A DNA stretch of 64,000 nt. It comes from Sulfuricella denitrificans skB26 (GTDB lineage: Bacteria > Pseudomonadota > Gammaproteobacteria > Burkholderiales > Sulfuricellaceae). Numbering within the stretch: the first letter of the stretch is position 1; every line of letters starts with the position of its first letter. The notes under the pieces are model-generated. The model had not been told where the DNA came from. It saw only the letters and a program-made list of their open reading frames with translations, and ran no database searches. Shown piece after piece: positions 8,430 to 17,314 of this stretch. A program made the translations under genes and the position numbers. The stretch lies in NCBI RefSeq assembly GCF_000297055.2, contig NC_022357.1:2367501-2431500 (forward strand), written 5' to 3'.

Positions 8430-9041
8430 ATGCAAACCAAAACCGCCTCAACCCAGGTCGACGTTCACGACATCATCGCCAAGCGCTGGAGCTGCCGCGC
8501 CTTCGACGCAAGCAAACCGGTCAGTCGGGAGCAGATCGTCGCCCTGCTGGAGGCCGCGCGCTGGTCGCCCTCCTGCTTCGGCGACGAGCCGTGGCGCTTC
8601 ATCGTATGGGACAAGAACAGCGATGCCGCTGCCTGGCAGAAAGCCTTCGACTGCCTGGGGGAATGGAACCAGAATTGGGTGAAAAACGCGCCGGTACTGA
8701 TGCTGACCACCGCCAACAGCCTGTTCAGCAAGAACGGCAAACCCAACCGCTGGGGCCAGTACGACACCGGTGCCGCCGCCGAGAATCTATGTCTGCAAGC
8801 AGTAGCTTCGGGCTTGATGGCGCATCAGATGGGTGGCTTCGATGTGGAAAAAACGCGCAGCGCTTTCAACATTCCCAATGAATTCGCATTGATGGCGATG
8901 ATCGCGGTGGGCTACCAGGGCGAGCCGGAAGTACTTAACGACAATGAGGAACTGAAGGAACTGGAACTGGCTGCTCGCGCCAGAACCCCGCTGGGCGTAC
9001 ACTTTTTCGATGGTGACTGGGGCGTACCGGTAAAGGGCTAA
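8430..9041 (+). CDS. Nitroreductase family protein
   Basis: 203-residue FMN-dependent nitroreductase fold. The N-terminal RWSCRAFD motif (phosphate binding) and LLEAARWSPSCFGDEPWRF segment are typical, as is the dimer-interface region around GQYDTGAAAENLCLQAVASGL. A ribosome site (AAGGAAC) lies 6 nt upstream, just outside palindromic copy A, so the repeat forms most of the 5' leader. Substrate is unknown; the family reduces nitro-aromatics, quinones or flavins. Probably co-regulated with the upstream Old Yellow Enzyme unless the repeat terminates transcription. Confidence 0.88.
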   Translation: MQTKTASTQVDVHDIIAKRWSCRAFDASKPVSREQIVALLEAARWSPSCFGDEPWRFIVWDKNSDAAAWQKAFDCLGEWNQNWVKNAPVLMLTTANSLFSKNGKPNRWGQYDTGAAAENLCLQAVASGLMAHQMGGFDVEKTRSAFNIPNEFALMAMIAVGYQGEPEVLNDNEELKELELAARARTPLGVHFFDGDWGVPVKG

Positions 9042-9100
9042 ACGGACACGGCGAGAAGCGCCACCCCGAATTATGGATATCGCTTCTCGCCGTGTCCGTT
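9041..9100. terminator. 20-bp perfect inverted repeat between convergent genes
   Basis: AACGGACACGGCGAGAAGCG at 9041-9060 is repeated inverted at 9081-9100 with a 20 nt loop. It begins at the stop codon of the nitroreductase. No long T-run follows, so it may be a transcript-stabilising hairpin or a bidirectional terminator. A second weaker inverted pair (CTCTCTCC to GGGAGAGAG, about 9101-9135) follows directly. Confidence 0.55.
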
Positions 9101-9164
9101 CTCTCTCTCCTACTTCTCCCCCAGAAGGGAGAGAGTGATGAAGTATCGCTTCGCGATGTTTGCT

Positions 9165-9581
9165 TTAATTCGCGACCTTTCCCCTCGCCTGCTTGGTCTC
9201 GCTACGTTGCTTCTTGGTTTCCAGCCTGCGCCTTTTCGACGCTTTGGTCGGTTTCGTTGCAATACGCGGCTTAGGTTTTTCGGTGGCGTGAAGAATCAGT
9301 TCTACCAGGCGGGCAATTGCGTCCTGCCGGTTGCGCTCCTGCGTGCGATGGCGCTTGGCCTCGATCAGCAGTACGCCCTCGTTGGTCAGGCGGTTTCCCG
9401 CCAGCTTCATCAGGCGAGCTCGCACATCCTCGGGTAGCGAAGGCGAACGCGCCACATCAAAGCGCAACTGCACTGCAGTCGAAACCTTGTTGACGTTCTG
9501 CCCGCCCGGCCCGGAAGCGCGAATGAACTGCAGTTCGATTTCGTTCTCATTGATGGCGAGCCATGAAGTAATCCGTATCAT
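9165..9581 (-). CDS. arfB: Alternative ribosome-rescue factor ArfB (peptidyl-tRNA hydrolase)
   Basis: 138 residues from ATG 9581, the start that matches the family's usual length of about 140 and its MIRITSWLAI opening; an upstream ATG at 9638 would add 19 unconserved residues. The catalytic GGQ is present in ASGPGGQNVNKV. The C-terminal tail is strongly basic (KASKRRRLETKKQRSETKQARGK), matching the ArfB tail that inserts into the empty mRNA channel of stalled ribosomes. It hydrolyses peptidyl-tRNA to free ribosomes on mRNA lacking a stop codon. Confidence 0.92.
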   Translation of the reverse strand: MIRITSWLAINENEIELQFIRASGPGGQNVNKVSTAVQLRFDVARSPSLPEDVRARLMKLAGNRLTNEGVLLIEAKRHRTQERNRQDAIARLVELILHATEKPKPRIATKPTKASKRRRLETKKQRSETKQARGKVAN

Positions 9582-9770
9582 CCCGCCATGGTAGCAACCG
9601 GCTGCTTGCCATGAAAGAAATAAACGCGTTAAATCCAAACGACATGGATTTTTTGCGCACGGGGTTTTCTGGTTTACTGAGAGAAGCCGTATTCAGCGAC
9701 CTGCTGAATCCATGTGGATGTTGGTCTAATGGGCAGATTCATGGTGCCAGTTTCAAATCAGGGAGGATGT

Positions 9771-10061
9771 ATGCGAAATTTATCGGTCGCAGTTCTATTG
9801 TCGATTGCCGCGCATGCGGTGAGTGCAGCGGATGATGTTGGACGATACCAGGCCATTCCGCTCCCCAGGGCCAACAATGACGTATCACAGTCAGTCGTCA
9901 TCATCGACACAAAAGAGGGCTATCTCTGGGAGTGGGTTTCAACACCCCCCGTTGGCCGGATTCCTGATGGATACTATCTCCGGTATCAGGGCAAAGTCAG
10001 ACCAGGCAAAGCCATAGGGGAAGTCGTTGATCAGAAACAATTCACTTCGCCGCTAAAATGA
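9771..10061 (+). CDS. Small secreted protein of unknown function
   Basis: 96 residues from ATG 9771, which is preceded by GGGAGGATGT; an upstream in-frame ATG (9714) would add residues before the signal peptide. A clear Sec signal peptide (MRNLSVAVLLSIAAHAVSA, cleavage before ADD) is followed by a compact 75-residue domain with YLWEWVSTPPVG and GYYLRYQGKV. There is no cysteine or known motif. A periplasmic location is predicted. It stands alone on the plus strand before a DUF924 gene. Confidence 0.7.
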   Translation: MRNLSVAVLLSIAAHAVSAADDVGRYQAIPLPRANNDVSQSVVIIDTKEGYLWEWVSTPPVGRIPDGYYLRYQGKVRPGKAIGEVVDQKQFTSPLK

Positions 10062-10107
10062 AAACACAAGAGGCCGATAAATATCCGAGGTTAAGAAGGC
10101 AGGAAAA

Positions 10108-10662
10108 ATGTCAGCCCAAATAACCCCCCAAAACATTCTCGACTTCTGGTACTCGAAGGAAATGCAAAGCCGCTGGTTTGCATCAACGCCGGCACTGGAT
10201 GACGAGATACGGAACAAATTCGAGGCGTTGTGGCGCAAAGCCGCCACAGGGGAACTCGACGGCTGGAAAGAGACTCCTGTGGGCTGTCTGGCCTTGGTCA
10301 TCGTACTCGACCAGTTGCCGCTGAACATGTTTCGCGGGAAGGCAGAGAGCTTCAGCACCGAGCAACAGGCGGTCGAAATTGCCAAACACGCTATCGGCAA
10401 AGGCTATAACCTGCACTTGCCGGCAGAGCACCTGGCCTTTCTGTACATGCCGTTGATGCACAGCGAGAACCTCGCAGATCAGGATCTCTCAGTCAGGCTG
10501 TTCGAAGCAGCGAAACTCGAAAGCAACCTGCGTTTTGCGCAACATCATCGGGAACTGATCCGGAAATACGGCCGCTTTCCTCATCGCAACGGCATACTTG
10601 GGCGGGAAAATACACCCGAGGAAATCGAGTATCTTGCTTCGAAAGAAGCATTTCTGGGCTAG
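10108..10662 (+). CDS. DUF924 family protein
   Basis: 184-residue all-helical protein. It has the family's opening (ILDFWYSKEMQSRWF), a central LALVIVLDQLPLNMFRGK motif and a HRELIRKYGRFPHRNGILGRENTPEE signature near the C-terminus. The fold resembles TPR-like helices; the biochemical role is not known. The ribosome site GGCAGGAAAA precedes ATG. It is followed by a gene-poor stretch with a decayed gene. Confidence 0.88.
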   Translation: MSAQITPQNILDFWYSKEMQSRWFASTPALDDEIRNKFEALWRKAATGELDGWKETPVGCLALVIVLDQLPLNMFRGKAESFSTEQQAVEIAKHAIGKGYNLHLPAEHLAFLYMPLMHSENLADQDLSVRLFEAAKLESNLRFAQHHRELIRKYGRFPHRNGILGRENTPEEIEYLASKEAFLG

Positions 10663-10808
10663 AACGCCAGTTAGGTGCGTCCCACTCCAATTCGACCCGG
10701 ATTTATCGCCAACTCCGGGTTGAATATAACGTTACGCCAGTTAATTCATCACTAGCCACTTTGAGTGTATTGCCTATTAATACGCGCTGACGGCACAAAT
10801 GTCAGGAG

Positions 10809-11231
10809 CTATTTTGAAAACTCAAACTCATGCGCAATTGTCGCTCCATCGCTGAGAGCTTAATGCCGTAATATTTCTCACCCACCTTGAATATGTACCT
10901 GCACCAATTTTCAGATCGTTTAGGCCAATTAAGCGTAACGCAATAAGTTCCATGTCACCTATATGCCATGTGCCTTGACCGATTGATGACCTACCTAGCT
11001 TGCTGATATTACGACGAATATCGCTTGAAGCAACGAGTTTTCCATCGGGTTCATTCGTCCATCGGCGGGAGCTCCCCTCCTTTTGATGACTGACGACTTT
11101 GGCATTCGGAATTAGCTGCCTTAGCTCGTCCGCAGTTAGCTGAACTTCGTTCTGTGCCTTAAGGTCATTAAGAACCAAGCCACCAGCTTGAGCAACCAAG
11201 GAAAGTGCGAAGCATAAGACCCCCCCAACGT
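10809..11231 (-). pseudogene. Decayed small secreted protein (two single-base deletions)
   Basis: Reading the minus strand, one frame encodes a residue run ending GQGTWHIGD. The homology continues in a second frame as GTYCVTLNWPKRSENWCRY, then FKVGEKYYGIKL, and finishes in a third frame as SDGATIAHEFEFSK and TAG at 10811-10809. Each jump is explained by loss of one base: gac-at-gga for an expected gac-aat-gga, and ctc-tc-agc for an expected extra base near the L-S codons. The pattern GTW...YCV...W...WCRY.FK.G..YYG is that of a family of short secreted proteins (DUF995-like, from memory). The N-terminal end is also unclear, with a run of seven C at 11220-11226. Confidence 0.72.
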
Positions 11232-11536
11232 ACCAAATTTGAGGGGCTGGCCGAGGAAAAGCCTAAGCTGAAAACCCATGAACCCGCCAATATGAATAGA
11301 ACTCAGGGCAGAGTACTGGGGTGGCAAACCGATGAACTTAGGCATGTAAAAAGGCGTGCTCAAGCGCCAGAGCGAACTGCCGCAGTTGATGCGAACAGAT
11401 CAGGCACACCGAGTTGCTTAAAGCCGTACTTGCTTATTCCATGAAAATTCAGGTCAAATAGTCCTCTGTTTCTGTCCCATATTCAATCACGTCGAGCTGG
11501 GACGAGGATGTACAAAACATAATTGCGGAGGAATCC
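11232..11536. other. Intergenic stretch, no supported gene
   Basis: About 300 bp of mixed composition between the decayed gene and the decarboxylase. It has short open frames on both strands but none with a ribosome site and family resemblance. The last bases (GCGGAGGAATCC) form the ribosome site of the next gene. Confidence 0.5.
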
Positions 11537-12505
11537 ATGCAACGCGGCTGCCATACACGTAAACGTATTCTCGTTACCGGGGGTGCAGGATTTATCGGTT
11601 CGCACCTGTGCGAACGACTGCTCTCGGATGGTCACGATATCCTGTGTGTGGACAATTTTTATACTGGCACCCGCGACAACATCACTCACCTGCTCGATCA
11701 CCCGCACTTTGAGCTGCTGCGTCACGACATCACTTTCCCGCTGTTTGTGGAAGTAGATGAAATATACAACTTGGCCTGCCCAGCCTCACCGATTCACTAT
11801 CAGAACGACCCAGTGCAGACCACTAAAACCAGCGTGCACGGTTCGATCAACATGCTGGGGCTGGCCAAACGCGTGCATGCTAAAATCCTGCTCGCCTCGA
11901 CTAGCGAGGTCTATGGCGATCCCGCCATGCACCCTCAACAGGAATCATACTGGGGACACGTTAATCCGATCGGCCCGCGCGCCTGCTACGACGAGGGCAA
12001 GCGCTGTGCCGAAACGCTTTTCTTCGATTATCATCGCCAGCATGGCCTGCACATCAAAGTTGCGCGCATCTTTAACACCTATGGCCCGCGTATGCATCCT
12101 GACGACGGCAGGGTGGTTTCCAACTTTATCGTGCAGACCCTTCGGGGTTTACCCATTACCATTTATGGCGATGGCCAGCAGACCCGCTCATTTTGCTATA
12201 TAGACGACATGATCGAGGCGTTAGTTCGCCTCATGAATACATCTGATGATTTCACCGGACCCGTCAACCTGGGTAATCCAGTGGAATTCACGATATACGA
12301 GCTGGCACAGCACATTTTGCGCTTGGTCGGCTCCACCGCCGACCCGATATTCCATCTTTTGCCCGAAGATGATCCCCGCCAGCGTTGCCCCGACATCACG
12401 CTGGCCAAAAAGATAATGGAATGGCAACCTGGCATAGCCTTGGACACCGGGCTGAAACAAACCATCGACTATTTCCGCAATCAGTTCCAATTCGCCACTG
12501 ACTGA
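11537..12505 (+). CDS. UDP-glucuronate decarboxylase / NAD-dependent sugar epimerase
   Basis: 322-residue short-chain dehydrogenase of the extended type. The NAD-binding glycine motif [10 protein letters not shown] is at residues 14-23, the STSE segment at 121-124, and the catalytic Y151-x3-K155 (YDEGK). The region [21 protein letters not shown] and [14 protein letters not shown] are typical of UDP-xylose synthase, which oxidises and decarboxylates UDP-glucuronate to UDP-xylose. A strong GGAGGA ribosome site precedes ATG. A glycosyltransferase starts 9 bp downstream, so UDP-xylose probably feeds a surface polysaccharide or glycan. Confidence 0.9.
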   Translation: MQRGCHTRKRILVTGGAGFIGSHLCERLLSDGHDILCVDNFYTGTRDNITHLLDHPHFELLRHDITFPLFVEVDEIYNLACPASPIHYQNDPVQTTKTSVHGSINMLGLAKRVHAKILLASTSEVYGDPAMHPQQESYWGHVNPIGPRACYDEGKRCAETLFFDYHRQHGLHIKVARIFNTYGPRMHPDDGRVVSNFIVQTLRGLPITIYGDGQQTRSFCYIDDMIEALVRLMNTSDDFTGPVNLGNPVEFTIYELAQHILRLVGSTADPIFHLLPEDDPRQRCPDITLAKKIMEWQPGIALDTGLKQTIDYFRNQFQFATD

Positions 12506-12514
12506 CTTCCGTCC

Positions 12515-13444
12515 ATGCCAGCACATGTCAGCATCGTCATCCCGGCGCACAATGCCGCGCGCTACCTGGCTGCAACGCTGGAAAGCGCACTAGGGCAAAC
12601 CTACGCAGAGCGAGAAATCATCGTGATAGACGATGGCTCTACCGACTCCACGCCTGCCCTGCTGCAGGGCTACGGCACCCGTATACGTGTGGCCCAGCAG
12701 AAGAATGCTGGACAGGCAGCAGCACGCAATCACGGCGCTCGTCTGGCGCAGGGCGATCTGCTGCTGTTTCTGGATAGTGATGATCTGCTGGATGCCGACT
12801 TGCTCACCCAGCAGGTCGCGCTGCTGAATCGCTTTGCAGGTGCGGATGCGGTGTATTGCGACCATCGTACCATTGATGATGAAGGCCAGATTACCGCAGA
12901 CACGGGTGCGCTGAGTTACCCTCGTCCTTCAGGCGATATTCTGCGCGCCTTGCTGCATGGCCCCTGCATCGTCACACCGGCTCTGGTGCTGATACGTCGT
13001 GCGGCTTTCGAGTCCAGCGGGGGTTTCAACCAGATCGAATTGATGCGCGGCTACGAAGATTACGACCTGTGGCTGCGCATGGCGGCACACAGTTACTTTA
13101 TCTACAACCCACGTACCCTGGTGTCATACCGGCGCCATCCGGCGCAGGCAACCCGACAGGAAGCTTACCGGCTCAAGGCAAGTCTGGCGACCCTGTCCGC
13201 ACTGGAAGGCATTGGCGAAACCGTGCGCGCCAGAGGTACCGCGGACTTGCTGTGCTTTTACGCCGCGCGCTTGCGCGAAAGCCATCTCTCCGCCGCCTGG
13301 GCGCAAGGGCAATTGGGTGACTATCCAGGCGCGTTGCGCACTTCGTGGCACAGTCTGGTAGCGCAACCCACTTCCTTGCGGGCATGGCGCACCTGGACGC
13401 ATGCCTTGACTAACCGGTTTGCCAGGCCGTGGAGACGACCATGA
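12515..13444 (+). CDS. Family 2 glycosyltransferase
   Basis: 309 residues with a GT-A fold: SIVIPAHNAARYL at the start, IVIDDGSTDSTP (nucleotide binding) and LLFLDSDDLLD (DxD-type metal site). A C-terminal helical part with RGYEDYDLWLRMA follows. No transmembrane segment is seen, so it acts at the cytoplasmic face. It lies 9 bp behind the UDP-xylose-synthase-like gene and its TGA overlaps an ATG of a third, truncated frame (13441), pointing to a once larger glycan operon. Confidence 0.9.
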   Translation: MPAHVSIVIPAHNAARYLAATLESALGQTYAEREIIVIDDGSTDSTPALLQGYGTRIRVAQQKNAGQAAARNHGARLAQGDLLLFLDSDDLLDADLLTQQVALLNRFAGADAVYCDHRTIDDEGQITADTGALSYPRPSGDILRALLHGPCIVTPALVLIRRAAFESSGGFNQIELMRGYEDYDLWLRMAAHSYFIYNPRTLVSYRRHPAQATRQEAYRLKASLATLSALEGIGETVRARGTADLLCFYAARLRESHLSAAWAQGQLGDYPGALRTSWHSLVAQPTSLRAWRTWTHALTNRFARPWRRP

Positions 13445-13482
13445 AAACATTGCCCCTCAGCTTCTCGGTAGTGATCCTCTAG
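13441..13482 (+). pseudogene. Truncated start of a second glycosyltransferase
   Basis: ATG at 13441 overlaps the TGA of the preceding gene (ATGA). The frame reads MKTLPLSFSVVIL and then stops at TAG 13480-13482. SFSVVI followed by P-T-Y-N is the usual opening of family 2 glycosyltransferases. I infer that this operon had a third gene whose body was deleted just after the first beta strand. The following 160 bp show no glycosyltransferase remains. Confidence 0.5.
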
Positions 13483-13642
13483 TCTGCACCGTACCAATTT
13501 TCTGTTGCGCCTGCTGACTGGCGTACTAAAATTTACACAATTCAGCCGGTAGCCTCCAGTCTAAAACCAGCCATCCACTATCGTAGTGGGCTCTGCACTG
13601 GCTATGGGGCATAATGATGCTTCCTGATTAGCTCCATCTGAC

Positions 13643-15352
13643 ATGAACCTGATCGACGCCCTTTCACACCGGTTGAGAAGCACCCGAATCCGCCTTTCCG
13701 CCTTGCTGGCGAAAAAATGGAAGCGCAGCTTCTATCTCTATCTGGCCGGAATTTTCACCCTCCTGATCATGGCCGACGCGCTGTTTCTGCATCTCGCCAC
13801 CGACATGAAGCAGACCACGTTCGACATGATGGTGCGTTACCGCGTTGTCGTGCCCAAGCCCGACCCGGACATCGTCATCGTCGACATCAACGAGGCGAGC
13901 CTGGCCGCGATGGCGAAAGACTACGGCCGCTGGCCGTGGCCTCGACAGGTACTGGGAGAGTTTGTCGAACAGATTGAAAAACAGCGGCCCAAGGCCATCG
14001 TGTTCGACATCCTGTTCAGCGACCCGGATGTGTACAACCCGGACAGCGATGCCTATTTCGATGCCGCCATCGCCGCCACCGGCAACACTTTTTTCCCGAT
14101 GCTTCGGCTGGATCCGGCAAGCGACACCCTGAGCCAGATCAAGCCGGGCATGATCCCGGGCGTGATCGCCATGAGCGGCGAGGCACAGCGCGATGCCACG
14201 GTGGCAATGGTGCTGCCGCACTTCAAGGCGGTGCTGGAAGGCGGCCGGATCGGGCTGCACAATATCTACCCAGATACCGATGGTATCGCCCGCCAGTACC
14301 CGGTTTACCGCGACGATTACGGCTGGAAAATTCCCTCTCTGCCGCTGCGTATTGCCCAGCAACTGAAGTTTCCCCAGCCCGAGGCGCAGCGGGTGCTGCT
14401 CAACTGGCGCGGCAGGCCATTTACCTACCACTCGGTAAGCTTCAGTGACGTTTTTGCTGATCTGACCAGCAAAAACAAACAGCGTCCGGCAGACGAATTC
14501 ACCGGCAAGATTGTGATCATCGGTTCGACCGCACCCAGCCTGTTCGATATCAAGCCGACGCCGCTCAGCCGTATGCATCCCGGCGTGGAAATTCTCGCCA
14601 CCGCCATCGACAATTTCAAGCACGGTGACTACCTGCGCTTCCCCGATGCCCGCATCGCCTACCTGCTGCTGACGCTCTCCATTGTGTGGGCGACCGCCTG
14701 GGGGTTCTACCACAGCGTTGGCCAGGACAAATTCGACAGGCTGTTCGGCGCTTCGCAGTTCATTCTTCTGGCTGTCTCCTACGCCAGCATCAACTTCACC
14801 ACCACCTACATCAACCTGACCGGCCCGATCACCCTCGGTCTGGCCTACTTCACTCTGGCCCGGCTGTACGCCTTCGCTACCGGCAGGGCGCTGGAGAAAA
14901 GCACGGTACGGACTTCGCAGGAGCGCGACGGAGAACTTCATGGCGTGCTGATGCTGATCAGCCTTGGCGTAAAGGCAGATACTCTGAGCGAAGGCGCGCG
15001 CGAAACAATCCGCAGGCAACTGGAAAAAACCGGCAGTGCAGCAAAGAGCGTGGAGATCCTGAATGGCCGGCAAAAAGGCATCTGGAATCTGTTTGAGAAC
15101 ACCCTGGCAATTTCCTGGCTGCGCCCGGCAGATGACGAGGACAATCGGCTACGCATCCTCCGCGACATCAACACGATCGTGCAAGTGGCCGGATCTCTCT
15201 TGCAAAAACACGCTGCAACTGCGGATAATGAGGTGAACTGGTTCGTCCACGAAGGGTCGATTACCGGCGGAGAGCAAGCATCCGACAGCTGGCGCACATT
15301 GTTCGCAGAAACGCTGCTACGCTGGAAAGAGACGGAAAAAAGGAAATCATGA
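13643..15352 (+). CDS. CHASE2-domain membrane protein
   Basis: 569 residues. One N-terminal transmembrane helix (about 28-52) leads to an extracytoplasmic CHASE2 sensor (about 55-330; motifs PDPDIVIVDINEASL and GRWPWPRQ, plus a late KIVIIGSTAPSLFD). Three clustered transmembrane helices (about 335-420) follow, then a cytoplasmic C-terminal region of about 150 residues. That tail has no cyclase, kinase or GGDEF motif, so it is an atypical output. It overlaps the SH3 gene (ATGA) and heads a coupled envelope operon. Confidence 0.88.
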   Translation: MNLIDALSHRLRSTRIRLSALLAKKWKRSFYLYLAGIFTLLIMADALFLHLATDMKQTTFDMMVRYRVVVPKPDPDIVIVDINEASLAAMAKDYGRWPWPRQVLGEFVEQIEKQRPKAIVFDILFSDPDVYNPDSDAYFDAAIAATGNTFFPMLRLDPASDTLSQIKPGMIPGVIAMSGEAQRDATVAMVLPHFKAVLEGGRIGLHNIYPDTDGIARQYPVYRDDYGWKIPSLPLRIAQQLKFPQPEAQRVLLNWRGRPFTYHSVSFSDVFADLTSKNKQRPADEFTGKIVIIGSTAPSLFDIKPTPLSRMHPGVEILATAIDNFKHGDYLRFPDARIAYLLLTLSIVWATAWGFYHSVGQDKFDRLFGASQFILLAVSYASINFTTTYINLTGPITLGLAYFTLARLYAFATGRALEKSTVRTSQERDGELHGVLMLISLGVKADTLSEGARETIRRQLEKTGSAAKSVEILNGRQKGIWNLFENTLAISWLRPADDEDNRLRILRDINTIVQVAGSLLQKHAATADNEVNWFVHEGSITGGEQASDSWRTLFAETLLRWKETEKRKS

Positions 15353-15876
15353 TGCACTCAACACGCTATCTTCATATACTGCTGGCCGCTGTTCTGCTGG
15401 CAGCGCCCATCGCCCACGCAGGCGAGAGCGGCACCGCAGTCAAGGCCGATGAACTGAAAGCGGAACCGTTCCGCGACGCCAAAACCGTCGGCAAGCTGAC
15501 TGCCGGCGACAAGGTGGAGATCCTGAAGAAGGACGGCGGCTGGTTTCAGGTAAAAAGCGCCCGGGGCAACGGCTGGGTGCGCATGCTCAGCATCCGCCGC
15601 GGCGTAGCGCGCAAGACATCGACAAGCAGTGAAATCTCTGGGCTGGCCGGCCTCGCTTCGGGCAGGGCCGGGACTGGGCGGGTAGTCGCCACCACCGGCA
15701 TCCGCGGCCTCAACGAGGAAGAACTCAAGGCCGCCAAATACAACGAAGCCGAACTGAAGCTGGCTGAATCCAGCCTCACCAGCCGGGCGGAGGCGAAAAA
15801 ATTCGCCTCCAAAGGCAAACTGACGGCGCGCAAGCTGGATTACCTGCCCGACCCGGCTGAAGGAGAACAGCCATGA
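15349..15876 (+). CDS. Secreted SH3-domain protein
   Basis: 175 residues. The start ATG overlaps the TGA of the CHASE2 gene; a second ATG directly follows. A signal peptide (ends AHAGES, cleavage about residue 25) precedes a bacterial SH3 domain (about 30-80, with EPFRDAKTVGKLTAGDKVEILKKDGGWFQVK split over the domain). The C-terminal part is rich in Ala, Glu and Lys. Bacterial SH3 domains often bind cell-wall peptides. It is coupled (ATGA) to the M48 protease gene, so the two may work together in the periplasm. Confidence 0.85.
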   Translation: MMHSTRYLHILLAAVLLAAPIAHAGESGTAVKADELKAEPFRDAKTVGKLTAGDKVEILKKDGGWFQVKSARGNGWVRMLSIRRGVARKTSTSSEISGLAGLASGRAGTGRVVATTGIRGLNEEELKAAKYNEAELKLAESSLTSRAEAKKFASKGKLTARKLDYLPDPAEGEQP

Positions 15877-16712
15877 ACCGCATGATAGTCAGATGGCTGA
15901 CCGGGCTGGGACTGCTGCTATTCCTCGGCGCCGCACACGGCTTCAATCTCGGCCAGGAGCTGAGAAATGCAACGGAAGCGTTACAAAAACCGGGCAAGTC
16001 AGCGGAACTGGGTGGCTATTCCGAGGAGGAAGAAACTGCCATAGGCCGCCAAATTGCCGGCAGTCTGCTCGGCGCTGCGCCGCTGGTGAAAGACAAACAG
16101 CTGCAAAAATACGTCAACAATGTCGGGCGCTGGGTCGCCAGCCAAAGCGAACGGCCCGATCTCGCCTGGCACTTCGGCGTAATCGAATCGAAAGACATCA
16201 ATGCCTTCGCTGCGCCCGGCGGCTACATCTTCGTCACTCGCGGGCTGTACCAGCTGCTCGACAACGAAGCTGAACTGGCGGGCGTGCTGGCGCACGAAAT
16301 CGGCCACGTCATCCGCAAGCACCACCTGAAAATCCTGCAGCAAAGCAAGCTGGTGGATCTGGGCGGTAAAATGCTGGCGAAGCAGGTGGGCGGCGACGAA
16401 AAAATCCACAACCTGATCGGCAGCGGTGCGGAAATCGTCTCGCGCTCGCTCGACAAGAACGCCGAATTCGAAGCCGACCGCATCGCCGTGGTGCTGGCGG
16501 CGCGCGCCGGCTACGACGCCTTCGGCCTGCCTGAAGTCCTGCAGGAAATCGGCCATTCTGCTACCGGCAACAGCGGCAGTGTGGCGCTGCTGTTCAAGAC
16601 CCACCCCCACCCCGACGAACGTCTGACCAAACTCAGCGATGCGGTAGGAAGCCGTTTCGACGGGTTGAAGGGGCTGACCCTGGACAATCGCTTCTATCGC
16701 CTGAAGCCTTAA
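15873..16712 (+). CDS. Periplasmic M48-family zinc metalloprotease
   Basis: 279 residues with an N-terminal signal peptide (hydrophobic 9-24, ending AHG). The zinc site HEIGHVIRKHH (HExxH) and the third ligand in NAEFEADRIA are intact, and GGYIFVTRGLYQLL is typical of BepA/YcaL-like proteases. Such proteases handle misassembled outer-membrane proteins or lipoproteins. The start overlaps the upstream stop (ATGA). A periplasmic cyclophilin follows at 31 bp, which fits an envelope protein-quality role. Confidence 0.92.
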   Translation: MNRMIVRWLTGLGLLLFLGAAHGFNLGQELRNATEALQKPGKSAELGGYSEEEETAIGRQIAGSLLGAAPLVKDKQLQKYVNNVGRWVASQSERPDLAWHFGVIESKDINAFAAPGGYIFVTRGLYQLLDNEAELAGVLAHEIGHVIRKHHLKILQQSKLVDLGGKMLAKQVGGDEKIHNLIGSGAEIVSRSLDKNAEFEADRIAVVLAARAGYDAFGLPEVLQEIGHSATGNSGSVALLFKTHPHPDERLTKLSDAVGSRFDGLKGLTLDNRFYRLKP

Positions 16713-16743
16713 CTTTTTTCAACCAACTCTGGAGAGAAAATCA

Positions 16744-17310
16744 ATGAAAATACGCCTGATTACCCTCGTTTGCGGGCTGCTGCTCAGCCTGAATGTTTAC
16801 GCCGCCAATCCCATGGTAGAGATGAAAACCAATCTTGGCAGCTTCACCCTCGAACTCTACCCGGACAAGTCGCCGAAGACGGTCGAAAATTTTCTCAAAT
16901 ACGTCAAGGGCGGCTTCTACAAAGGTACGGTATTTCACCGCGTGATCGATAACTTCATGATCCAGGGCGGCGGTTTCGATACCAGGCTAATGGAAAAAGA
17001 AACTTTTTACCCGATCCGGAACGAGGCCACCAATGGCCTGAAAAACGAGACTTACACCATCGCCATGGCACGCACCAATGACCCGCATTCCGCCAAGGCG
17101 CAGTTCTTCATCAATGTGAAGGACAACGTCTTCCTCGACCATACCGTTCCCAAAATGCAAGGCTGGGGCTACGCTGTGTTCGGCAAGGTGGTGAAAGGCC
17201 AGGATGTGGTAATGAAGATTTCCAAGGTCAAAACCGGGCCACGCGATCCCCTGCCCTCGGATGTGCCGCTGGAGAATGTGGTGATCGAGGACGTGAAGCT
17301 GCTGCCTTAA
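16744..17310 (+). CDS. ppiA: Periplasmic peptidyl-prolyl cis-trans isomerase (cyclophilin)
   Basis: 188 residues. A signal peptide (ends NVYA, cleavage before ANPMV) is followed by a cyclophilin domain: VEMKTNLGSFTLELYPDKSPKTVENF, FHRVIDNFMIQGGGF and the AQFFINVKDN active-site strand. It isomerises Xaa-Pro bonds during folding of exported proteins. The ribosome site GGAGAGAAAATCA precedes ATG. It sits between the M48 protease and an ABC exporter on the same strand. Confidence 0.93.
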   Translation: MKIRLITLVCGLLLSLNVYAANPMVEMKTNLGSFTLELYPDKSPKTVENFLKYVKGGFYKGTVFHRVIDNFMIQGGGFDTRLMEKETFYPIRNEATNGLKNETYTIAMARTNDPHSAKAQFFINVKDNVFLDHTVPKMQGWGYAVFGKVVKGQDVVMKISKVKTGPRDPLPSDVPLENVVIEDVKLLP

Positions 17311-17314
17311 CCTG

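Noticed and set aside
13598-13618. Possible sigma-54 box TGGGGCATAATGATGCTT before the CHASE2 gene
   Set aside because: The GG to GC distance is 10 only in a frame that loses the GGCA match; with GGCA the spacing is 9. No upstream box of the regulon.
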